This document shows, piece by piece, positions 1 to 7,158 of a DNA stretch of 43,250 nt. Under the pieces are notes generated by a model. It was not told the DNA's origin. It was given only the letters and a program-made list of their open reading frames with translations, and made no database searches. This stretch comes from UBA11524 sp964464815 (GTDB taxonomy: Bacteria > Bacillota > Clostridia > Christensenellales > Aristaeellaceae), in NCBI GenBank assembly GCA_964464815.1, contig CAYXHF010000019.1:1-43250 (forward strand). Reading direction: 5' to 3'. The number at the start of each line of letters is the position of its first letter. Position 1 is the stretch's first letter. The translations under genes were made by a program, and so were the position numbers.

Positions 1-27
1 AACCGCATCGTTGGGCGACCGACACTC

Positions 28-77
28 CCTTGGCTCTCCCTCTGGGAGAGCTGTCGGCCCTGGCCGACTGAGAGGGC
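28..77. repeat. Short palindromic repeat, family B, copy 1
   Basis: This stretch starts CCTTGGCTCTCCCTCTGGGA, continues through a GTCGGC..GCCGAC pair and ends ACTGAGAGGGC. It matches 34211-34258 almost base for base, apart from a few bases in the inner loop. Each copy holds a CTCTCCC/GGGAGAG hairpin followed by a GGC/GCC hairpin. It lies beyond the terminator of the binding-protein gene, so it is outside any transcript I can assign. Similar short palindromes recur in genomes of gut Clostridia (general recollection, not searched). Confidence 0.75.
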
Positions 78-117
78 CTACGCCATCACGATCCTCCACC
101 AGACAGCGCATCCTCAC

Positions 118-159
118 AAAAAAAGGCAGGAATGCGCCTTTTGTCGCGCATTCCTGCCC
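118..159 (-). terminator. Rho-independent terminator of the oligosaccharide operon
   Basis: On the minus strand a perfect 12-bp stem (GGCAGGAATGCG with CGCATTCCTGCC, loop of 10) is followed by seven U. It sits 15 bases after the stop codon of the binding-protein gene that ends at 174. Confidence 0.93.
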
Positions 160-173
160 TTGGAAATCATGAA

Positions 174-1973
174 TTAGTCCTGACCGACCGCGTCCATTTC
201 CTGCGTCAGCTGCCACTTGATGGCCGCTTCGCCTCTGCTCCACTCGTCGCAATCCTCATAACCGTAGTTCTTGCACTGGTTAATCATGTTGCGGATGTGC
301 ATGTTGAACTCGCCGTCAGCCTTGGCGTAGATGGCCATCCAGCTGTTGTTGCGGATGCTCTTGGCGCACTGATCCCACTTAACCTTCAGCTCGTCGCTCT
401 TGCCGGACTCGGAGTAGGGCAGGTCGGGCATGATGGTGTACTTGCCGATCTTCTCGAAGTAGGGGTCAGCCAGCTGCGTGCCGGACCAGGTGGTCCAGTC
501 AGACTGGATTGCGTAGCTTTCCGCGTTCTGCACGGACACCCAGGTATCCTTGTTGAACGCCTCGCCCAGCTTGCCATCGGGGTTGACGGCGTCCTTGCTG
601 TAGGTGGTGTTGTTGATCTGCAGGCAGCCGTCGTTGAAGTTGCCAGACAGGGTGTACTGCTTGCCAGTGTAGGGAGACGTCCAGACGACGCCGTTCAGGT
701 CGTACTTGCTGTCCGCGTTGGTCAGCTTGCCCAGCTCGGTGAAGTACATGCCGCCGTTCTCGTCATAGTCCCAGGTCAGACCACGCGGGCCGTACCACAT
801 CGTCATGGAGCCTTCGGGCGTGGCCAGGAAGTCCAGGATGGCCAGGCACAGTTCCGGATATTCCGCCTTGGAGCCAACCGTCCAAACGCGGTTGCCACCC
901 AGGGTGGACAGACCGTACACGATGGGGTTCGCCTCATCCGGCACGCGGGCATACATCATCTTGCCCTGCTCCAGATGGGTCGTGGTGTTGTACGCCATGG
1001 AGGAGGCATAGTTGAAGATGCCCCAGAACACGCCGCCGTTCTTGACCTTCTGGCCCATTTCGTCATACGTCTGGGTCATGGAGTTCGGGTCAAGCAGGCC
1101 CTCGCGATACAGCTTGTTGAAGAAGCGCAGCATCTCGATGTACGGGCCGTTCTCGTCCAGGCAGTCGTAGTATTCGCCATTGGTGGGATTGTACAGACCG
1201 AAGCCCAGCTCGTCAAAGCCGTAGTAGGCCGTCGCCATGGCCTTGACGTACATGACCATGTTGCCGTCCCAGTCGGGCCACAGGGAAGCCGCGTAGGTTT
1301 CGTTACCCAGCTCGTCCGTGGGGCAGATTTCCTTCATCTGCTTGAAGACCTCAATCAGGCTGTCCAGATCGGTGATGGCCGGATAGCCCAGCTGAGAATA
1401 CAAATCCCAGCGCAGGTCCCAGGAATACATGAAAGACCTGTGGCCTTTACGGGAGGTCGCCACGTCCATGCCGAAGCCGTAGAGCGTGTCATTGTTTTCG
1501 GACACCAGACGGTTGGAGGCCAGCGCGTCGGCGTAGTTCACCCACACATAGGGCGCATAGGTCTGGGCCAGATCATCCTCGTCCCAGTCCAGCAGCAGGC
1601 CGTTCTTGATGGCCTGCTTGTAGTCTTCGCCATTGCTGCCGAACACAACCAGGTCGCCCAGGTTGCCGGCCTGCGTGCGCGTTTCGTAGGTACCATCCTG
1701 ATCGGGGATGATAACCACTTCCACGTTGAACAGGTCCTTGAGCAGCGCAGCGCTCCAGCCGGTCTGACGACCGGAGTAGTTCGCCAGCTGGCTGTACACT
1801 TCCAGCTTAATCGGATCGCCTTCCAGATCAATGAAGTCGTACAGGTCGCTTGTCACCGTGTAGTACGGGATGCCGGAGGGATTCTCCGGCGTTGCCTCTG
1901 CCATTGCTGGCAGGACGCCCAGAAGCATGGTCAGAGCCATCATCAGGGCAAGCAGACGGGTCAGTTTGCGCAT
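174..1973 (-). CDS. Large extracellular solute-binding protein of an oligosaccharide ABC importer
   Basis: The 599-residue product captures substrate outside the cell and hands it to the two permeases encoded just upstream. Residues 1-26 form a signal peptide (MRKLTRLLALMMALTMLLG, then AMAEA). There is no lipobox cysteine, so it may be released or held by the permease rather than lipid-anchored. The mature part is rich in Trp, Tyr and Asp (for example WDLRWDLYSQLGYP and MWYGPRGLTWDYDENGG), as in the long family 1 binding proteins that pair with LplB/LplC-type permeases. An AGGAG-type ribosome-binding site precedes ATG 1973. It is the last gene of the operon and is followed by a strong terminator. 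The substrate cannot be read from sequence. An oligosaccharide is inferred from the companion permeases and the secreted carbohydrate-binding-like protein at the operon head. Confidence 0.92.
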   Translation of the reverse strand: MRKLTRLLALMMALTMLLGVLPAMAEATPENPSGIPYYTVTSDLYDFIDLEGDPIKLEVYSQLANYSGRQTGWSAALLKDLFNVEVVIIPDQDGTYETRTQAGNLGDLVVFGSNGEDYKQAIKNGLLLDWDEDDLAQTYAPYVWVNYADALASNRLVSENNDTLYGFGMDVATSRKGHRSFMYSWDLRWDLYSQLGYPAITDLDSLIEVFKQMKEICPTDELGNETYAASLWPDWDGNMVMYVKAMATAYYGFDELGFGLYNPTNGEYYDCLDENGPYIEMLRFFNKLYREGLLDPNSMTQTYDEMGQKVKNGGVFWGIFNYASSMAYNTTTHLEQGKMMYARVPDEANPIVYGLSTLGGNRVWTVGSKAEYPELCLAILDFLATPEGSMTMWYGPRGLTWDYDENGGMYFTELGKLTNADSKYDLNGVVWTSPYTGKQYTLSGNFNDGCLQINNTTYSKDAVNPDGKLGEAFNKDTWVSVQNAESYAIQSDWTTWSGTQLADPYFEKIGKYTIMPDLPYSESGKSDELKVKWDQCAKSIRNNSWMAIYAKADGEFNMHIRNMINQCKNYGYEDCDEWSRGEAAIKWQLTQEMDAVGQD

Positions 1974-2026
1974 GTATCACGCACTCCTTTCACCTTTTGA
2001 AGATAAGAACGTATGACCAAGCCGGA

Positions 2027-2983
2027 TTAGCCCTTAACGGCACCCAGCATGATACCCTTAACAAAGTACCGCTGCATGAACGGATACACCAGCAGAATCG
2101 GGATGATGGACACCATGGCCACGGTGTACTTGATAACGCGGGTGTTGAGCATGTTCTGCGCCGCCTGCGCCGACAGACCACCCGAGCCATTGACCAGTGC
2201 CGACAGGTTGGAGGACTGGTTCAGGTACACATACAGACGATGCTGCAAGGTATACAGTTCCGGACGGGAGGACATGAGCAGCAGGGAGTCCTGGAAGGAG
2301 TTCCAGTTGCCAACTGCGCCGAAGATGGAGATGGTCGCCAGAATCGGCACAGACAGGGGCAGGATAATCTTCAGGAACACCGTGGGCGTATTCGCACCGT
2401 CGATGACCGCCGATTCCTCCAGGGAGGCCGGGATGGACTCGATGTACGTCTTCACCAGAATGATGTTGTAGGGCGCAATCATGCCCGGCAGGATGTAGGC
2501 CAGGAAGTTGTTCGTCAGGCCCAGCATCAGCATGTTCATGTACCACGGAATCAAGCCAGCGTTGAAATACATCGTCACGACCAGCGCGCGATACATAAAG
2601 GAGCGATGATACATCTTCTGCTTCGTGACCATATAGCCAGCCCATGCACTGACAATCACCATCAGCGCCGTGCCGAGGATGGTACGGGCAATCGTCACCA
2701 GAATGGAGGAACCCAGGTCAGCCACGTCACGCAGCGCCAGATAGTTCTTGATGTGAATGCCGATGGGCCAGAAGTTGACCTGGCCACCGGCCACGGCCTC
2801 GTTGCTGGAAATGGTGTTGATGAACAGATAGTAGAACGGGAACACGCACAGGAGCGTAAACAGTGCAAAGAAGACATACAGACACGCATCAAAGATCATA
2901 TCGCCCGTGCTGCGGCGAATCTTGTTCGACACATGCTTGTCCGCCAAGGCGGCGGATTGCTTGGTGATTTCTACATTGCTCAT
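2027..2983 (-). CDS. Carbohydrate ABC importer permease, LplC type
   Basis: A 318-residue inner-membrane permease of the binding-protein-dependent family. About six membrane helices are visible, starting at residues 33-52 (FDACLYVFFALFTLLCVFPFYYLF). The cytoplasmic EAA loop that docks the ATPase is present as EESAVIDGANTPTVFLKIIL, in the second half of the protein. The C-terminus YFVKGIMLGAVKG is typical of LplC/YtcP-like proteins. The gene follows the partner permease by 15 bases, and the binding-protein gene comes 53 bases later, so the three are co-transcribed. No ATPase gene is present. A shared MsmK/UgpC-type ATPase encoded elsewhere is the usual solution in Firmicutes (inference). Confidence 0.93.
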   Translation of the reverse strand: MSNVEITKQSAALADKHVSNKIRRSTGDMIFDACLYVFFALFTLLCVFPFYYLFINTISSNEAVAGGQVNFWPIGIHIKNYLALRDVADLGSSILVTIARTILGTALMVIVSAWAGYMVTKQKMYHRSFMYRALVVTMYFNAGLIPWYMNMLMLGLTNNFLAYILPGMIAPYNIILVKTYIESIPASLEESAVIDGANTPTVFLKIILPLSVPILATISIFGAVGNWNSFQDSLLLMSSRPELYTLQHRLYVYLNQSSNLSALVNGSGGLSAQAAQNMLNTRVIKYTVAMVSIIPILLVYPFMQRYFVKGIMLGAVKG

Positions 2984-2998
2984 TGCTTCTCCGCCTCC

Positions 2999-4474
2999 TT
3001 AAATAATGCTTTCGCCACGCACTGCCTTGGAGATGCCATTGGCACCAAAGAGCAGCACCACGCCAATCAGACTCTTGAACACGCCGACCACCGTGGACAG
3101 CGGAATCAAGCCAGACTTAATACCACTGTTGTACACATACAGGTCCAGCACCTCAATGGTGTTGTGGTTGATCGGGTTTTCAAAGACCAGATACTGATCC
3201 ATACCGTTGGACAGAATGCCCGCCACGGACATCAGCAGCATGACCATGTACGTAGGAATCAGGCCCGGAATCGTAATGTGACGAATGCACTGGAAACGGT
3301 TCGCGCCGTCCACCTTCGCGGCCTCATAGAGCTGCTGGTCGATACCAGCAATGCCCGCGATGTAGACAATAGCGCTCCAGCCAAGGCCCTTCCACGTACC
3401 CCACAGCAGCATCTTGAGCCAGATGAAGTCCGCACTGGCCAGATAGTCGGTGGTGGCGGTGATGCCCATGACATTGCGCAGGAAGGCGTTGATGAAGCCG
3501 TCAGTGGAGAAGATAGCAAACGCGATTGCATACACCAGCACCCACGAAATGAAGTTCGGGATGGTGGTCAGCGTCTGCACGATGCGCTGGAAGCGCGTGG
3601 AGCGCACTTCCGCCAGCAGGATGGCGAAGGCAATCGGCAGCCAGCTGGTCGCGATGCCCAAACCGGACATCACCAGCGTGTTGCGCAGCACGCGCACCAG
3701 GTCGTTACGCGTGGCCTCATTGGTGAACAGGTAGGAGAACCACTTCAGGCCCACGAAGTTGTCCTTCGTCAGCGCGTCACCGACCTTGTAGTCAAAGAAG
3801 GCGAAGCGCCAGCCATACAGCGGCAGGTAGCAGAAAATAACCGTCAGCACCAGCACGGGCAGGAACATCAGGAACAGGCGGTACTTTTCCTCCATTTCCA
3901 TCTTCTCTTCCATGTCCTTGGGAATGGTGAAGATGGCCCAGATGGCCAGCAGCAGCATCAGGCCGCCAACCACCATCCAGAAGGCAATCGCAAATTCCGG
4001 CATCACGAGCTTCAGACGGTCTGCCTTTTCCAGCCCGGAGAGGAGCTTGTACAGCGTCAGCATCAGCCCAGCGCCGCCCAGAATCATCACACCGCCCAGC
4101 ACCGGCAGCTTGACCGCCGTGCGCTTCATACGGTGATTGCCCAGCGACATGCATGCGCCAACCGTACCCAGCAGCGTACCCAGCATAATCAGGGCGCAAC
4201 CCGCCATGATCAGGTAGAAATGCCACGGCTGCACCCAGCCCATACGCAACGGACGGGCAAAGCCGCTCGTCAGCGTGCTATAGGAAATGGCCGCCGTGAA
4301 CAGGGAGGTGTTGACGTTGATATCCGTCATCAAACGGCCCGGATTGACCTCTGGGAAGAACAGCATCAAACCGGCCAGGGCCACCAGAACACGGAGGAAG
4401 CGCAGCGCCCAGACGGGCTTTTCCTGCACCTTCACCGCTCTTCCGGCGGTCTTTGCTGTAAGCGTCGCTTGCAT
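2999..4474 (-). CDS. Carbohydrate ABC importer permease, LplB type, with an extra N-terminal membrane region
   Basis: The C-terminal 300 residues are a standard LplB-type permease, starting near residue 198 with KYRLFLMFLPVLVLTVIFCY and carrying the EAA loop EAAKVDGANRFQCIRHITIP. LplB proteins are usually about 300-320 residues, but this one has 491. The additional 190 residues hold about four hydrophobic segments (about 25-42, 84-108, 123-143, 161-183), followed by a charged stretch MEEKMEMEEK. The reading frame is continuous and ATG 4474 follows a GAGGGG ribosome-binding site (GCGAGGGGATATC before the ATG), so the extension appears genuine. It pairs with the permease immediately downstream. 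Confidence 0.92.
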   Translation of the reverse strand: MQATLTAKTAGRAVKVQEKPVWALRFLRVLVALAGLMLFFPEVNPGRLMTDINVNTSLFTAAISYSTLTSGFARPLRMGWVQPWHFYLIMAGCALIMLGTLLGTVGACMSLGNHRMKRTAVKLPVLGGVMILGGAGLMLTLYKLLSGLEKADRLKLVMPEFAIAFWMVVGGLMLLLAIWAIFTIPKDMEEKMEMEEKYRLFLMFLPVLVLTVIFCYLPLYGWRFAFFDYKVGDALTKDNFVGLKWFSYLFTNEATRNDLVRVLRNTLVMSGLGIATSWLPIAFAILLAEVRSTRFQRIVQTLTTIPNFISWVLVYAIAFAIFSTDGFINAFLRNVMGITATTDYLASADFIWLKMLLWGTWKGLGWSAIVYIAGIAGIDQQLYEAAKVDGANRFQCIRHITIPGLIPTYMVMLLMSVAGILSNGMDQYLVFENPINHNTIEVLDLYVYNSGIKSGLIPLSTVVGVFKSLIGVVLLFGANGISKAVRGESII

Positions 4475-4724
4475 GATATCCCCTCGCTTCTATCTATTTC
4501 CGCTGAAGAACCTGCCGGCAGTCGCGCTTTGATGCATGAGCGTTCATCCGCATCGTGGGCGCATCAGCGCTCATGCATCAAGGCGACAAAACCGGAAAAA
4601 AAGAGAAACATCCGCGCCCTACCCATGGCGCTCTCCCCAACTTGCATCAGGGAGAGCGCCGGAGTAGGCATTTGTTTCGTCATTTGCCACCGAAAGTGGT
4701 GGCTTCAATGATTCAGAGATTTCC
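4475..4724 (-). other. Intercistronic region with three perfect stem-loops
   Basis: This 250-base gap lies inside the operon and contains three perfect inverted repeats. They are 4529-4581 (14-bp stem TTGATGCATGAGCG, loop 25), 4627-4660 (11-bp stem GGCGCTCTCCC, loop 12) and 4686-4703 (6-bp stem GCCACC). None is followed directly by a long U run on the minus strand, so they are more likely RNA-stability or partial attenuation elements than full terminators. The placement separates the abundant secreted protein from the permeases. The first bases after the upstream stop codon also match the end of repeat family A. Confidence 0.7.
4708..4724. repeat. Partial copy of repeat family A
   Basis: On the minus strand, directly after the TGA at 4725, the sequence reads GGAAATCTCTGAATCAT. 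This matches the end of the repeats at 27519-27627 and 37373-37452. Only this terminal part is present; after it the sequence departs from the other copies. Confidence 0.6.
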
Positions 4725-6794
4725 TCAGTTCGCCAGACCAGACACCGTGAAGGTGAAGGTCACGGTCGTGTTGGGGGCCGGCACAGTCAGCACCACGCCA
4801 TCAGCGTAGACCTTGTTGTACTCGTCCGCCACAACCAGCTTCACCCAATCGCCAGAGGCATCGACCAGCACGCCAGACTGCGTCTTGCCGTCGCCAATCT
4901 TGATCGTCACGTCGGAGATGGTCACATGGCCTTCCTTCACCAGCTTTGCGGGGATGTCCGTCGCAACGCGGAAGAAGTAGAAGCCAGTGTCATCGCCAAA
5001 GCCCATTTCGCCCGTGGTCATGCCGCAGGTGTAGGTGCCGTTGCCGGTGATTTCAGCGTCAAAGAAGGTGGCGCCGTAGTCGGACACCGTGCCGTCGTTG
5101 TTGGTCTTGGCCAGGGTCGCGAACACACCATTGTCCGCATCACGGCCGTAGGAGGCATCCTCCCAGTCGTTACGGAAGATGTAGTTCGGGTTGGACTGCA
5201 CAGCGATGTAAGCGCCGTAGGTCTTGGAGATCAGCTCGTTGACTTCGTCTTCGGTCAGGGGCTGGTCTTCTTCCACTGCCGGCGGCTCGCCGTAGATGTA
5301 GTCGAAGGTCACGTCCAGGGTGGTGATGTTGGACAGCGCTTCCGCGGTCGCAATCTGAGCGCTCACGCCCTCCAGGTTGCCATCAGCCGTGCGCGCAGCA
5401 TCCGGGATAGAGGTCACCCATTCGTTCCAGATGTTGGAGCGGGTCACAACGCCTTCATCAGAGGTGGTGAAGTCAGCCGTGATGTCGATGGGGGTACCAT
5501 TGACCTTGATTTCGGTCACGTCGATGAAGTAGCCCGGGAAGGTGGATTCGCCATTAGCGATACCAACCGCCAGGAAGGCCACACCAGGAATCGCGCCATC
5601 CGCTTCGCCGGAGAAGTCCATGGAAACGGTGTAGGTGCCAGCACCGGTCACTTCCACAGCATTGGTCGCGGCATATTCGCCAGCGTTCCAAGCCTGAGCG
5701 CTCCAGTTGGAGTCAGCAAACATCAGGAAAGCCGTGTCGGTCTTGGGCACCAGGGTGAAGTCCACTTCGTAGGTCTTCACGCCCGTGAACAGGGCCTTGT
5801 CCACCGTGATCCAGGAAGCACCTTCCAGGGACTTATCCCAGGAACGGGCATCGGCGGGCAGCTCAGACACCCATTCGTTCATGATGTTGGTGCGGGTTTC
5901 CAGACCATCATCAGAAGAGGTGTAGCCCTTGGTGAAAGCAACGGATTCGCCATTGAGGCGGATGTCATTGACCTTGAGGGTCATGCCGGGGAAGACCTTT
6001 TCGCCGTTCTTGATGCCCAGCGCGGTGAAGGACAGGCCCTCAGCAGCGCCCGCGTCAGTCGCGGTGAAGTCCAGCGCCACGGTGTAGTCGCCGGGCTGGC
6101 TCAGGGTCACGTTGGTCGCCTTCACAGCGGAGTCATCCGTGCCCCAGTACTGGGAAGTCCAGCTGCCGTCGGCGAACATCAGGTAGGACATCGCTTCGCC
6201 ATACTGGAACATGGTGAAGTCCACTTCGATGGTCTTCACAGACTCGAAAGCAGCCTTATCCACGGTAATCCAGGAAGCACCTTCCAGGGAGCCGTCCCAG
6301 GAACGCGCATCGGCGGGCAGCTCGCTCACCCATTCGTTGTAGATGTTGGAGCGGGTCACAACCTTGTCGTCAGAGGAGGTGTAGCCCTTGGTCACGGTGA
6401 TGGGCTCACCGTTGACGCGGATTTCGTCCACGCGAATGTCCCAGCCGGGCAGGTTCTTTTCGCCCTGATCCAGGCCGATAGCCGCGAACGCAATGCCGGA
6501 GGCAGCGCCGTCGGGCGTACCGGTGAAGTCCAGGCCCACCGTGTACTTGCCTTCGCCCGTCACGGCAGCCTCAGTCACCTTCAGGCCATTGGCGGGTTCG
6601 GAGCCGTCATGCCACCACTGGTAGGTCCAGCTGGCATCGGCATACATCAGATACGCATTGGAGAGCACTTCAACGCCATCTGCAACCGGAGATGCCACCG
6701 GGGACGCCACGGGAGATGTAACCTCCGCCACAGCCGTCATGCCCAGCATCATCGCCAGCACCATCAACAGAGCCAGAAACGATTTGCGATTCAT
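4725..6794 (-). CDS. Secreted protein with tandem beta-sandwich-like repeats, operon head
   Basis: A 689-residue exported protein that I do not recognise as a named family. Residues 1-24 are a signal peptide (MNRKSFLALLMVLAMMLGMT, AVAEV), followed by a short SPVA-repeat spacer (27-38). Then come three closely similar units of about 145 residues (about 48-195, 204-346 and 356-498). Each contains LMFADxSW, GxYTVxxDF, a Gxx.G..xFPG core, an xVNGxPIxxT strand, SSD..TRxN and NEWVSELPADARSWD. A fourth divergent unit (527-683) keeps the GTYTCGM and strand pattern. Aromatic residues at fixed sites in each unit suggest carbohydrate binding, which is an inference. The gene is first in an operon with two permeases and a solute-binding protein, so it may hold polymer or oligomer at the surface. 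ATG 6794 follows AAGGAGG. Confidence 0.85.
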   Translation of the reverse strand: MNRKSFLALLMVLAMMLGMTAVAEVTSPVASPVASPVADGVEVLSNAYLMYADASWTYQWWHDGSEPANGLKVTEAAVTGEGKYTVGLDFTGTPDGAASGIAFAAIGLDQGEKNLPGWDIRVDEIRVNGEPITVTKGYTSSDDKVVTRSNIYNEWVSELPADARSWDGSLEGASWITVDKAAFESVKTIEVDFTMFQYGEAMSYLMFADGSWTSQYWGTDDSAVKATNVTLSQPGDYTVALDFTATDAGAAEGLSFTALGIKNGEKVFPGMTLKVNDIRLNGESVAFTKGYTSSDDGLETRTNIMNEWVSELPADARSWDKSLEGASWITVDKALFTGVKTYEVDFTLVPKTDTAFLMFADSNWSAQAWNAGEYAATNAVEVTGAGTYTVSMDFSGEADGAIPGVAFLAVGIANGESTFPGYFIDVTEIKVNGTPIDITADFTTSDEGVVTRSNIWNEWVTSIPDAARTADGNLEGVSAQIATAEALSNITTLDVTFDYIYGEPPAVEEDQPLTEDEVNELISKTYGAYIAVQSNPNYIFRNDWEDASYGRDADNGVFATLAKTNNDGTVSDYGATFFDAEITGNGTYTCGMTTGEMGFGDDTGFYFFRVATDIPAKLVKEGHVTISDVTIKIGDGKTQSGVLVDASGDWVKLVVADEYNKVYADGVVLTVPAPNTTVTFTFTVSGLAN

Positions 6795-6856
6795 GGATTG
6801 GATTCCTCCTTACACATGTGTACGCGTTCTCTTTGCCTTTTCAAAAACAAGCGTTA

Positions 6857-6876
6857 CGAAAACGTTTTTGTTTTCG
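6857..6876 (-). promoter_or_regulatory. LacI-type operator candidate
   Basis: On the minus strand CGAAAACAAAAACGTTTTCG combines an outer inverted repeat (CGAAAAC / GTTTTCG) with a CG-centred AAAACGTTTT core. It lies about 30-50 bases downstream of the expected transcription start, where a bound repressor would block elongation. A weaker half-similar site (GAAAACGATAAC on the minus strand) lies at 7059-7070, upstream of the promoter. Confidence 0.6.
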
Positions 6877-6913
6877 GGTATGTCAGCGCGGAGAACGTCG
6901 CACTGATATTTTA

Positions 6914-6942
6914 ATTATACGCTTGCCAATACCGTTTGTCAA
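6914..6942 (-). promoter_or_regulatory. Consensus sigma-A promoter of the oligosaccharide operon
   Basis: On the minus strand the -35 box TTGACA (6937-6942) and the -10 box TATAAT (6914-6919) are separated by exactly 17 bases. Both match consensus at every base. The first codon of the secreted repeat protein is about 115 bases downstream. The rest of this gene-free stretch (6943-7110) is T-rich on the plus strand and shows no gene. Confidence 0.93.
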
Positions 6943-7110
6943 GCAAATTCCGTGTCATCCGACGCTTTTGTTCAAGAAATGTCCGTGTTTTTTTGTTCAA
7001 ACTACCCGAATCGCTCTTTTTCTTCCGTGTAAGCTACTTTCATCCCATTTTCTTCCTGTTATCGTTTTCGTTGTCCCTTCTGGATGAAAAGTATGCATTT
7101 TTCGCCATGC

Positions 7111-7146
7111 AAAAAGGGGCATATTCGCCCGAACATGCCCTTTTTT
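7111..7146 (-). terminator. Terminator after nifJ
   Basis: The stem GGGCAT/ATGCCC (7117-7122 with 7135-7140) is flanked by A and T runs on both sides. On the minus strand it is followed by CTTTTTG, 13 bases after the nifJ stop codon. Confidence 0.8.
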
Positions 7147-7158
7147 GCACAGTTTTCT

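Noticed and set aside
132..2000. Long open frame opposite the first binding-protein gene, and similar long antisense frames over 1850-4711, 4926-6914, 10894-12891, 15324-17903, 27595-30027 and 32405-34072
   Set aside because: Each lies opposite a well-supported gene, lacks a ribosome-binding site and gives His/Gln/Val-rich translations without recognisable domains. They are shadows caused by GC-rich third codon positions.
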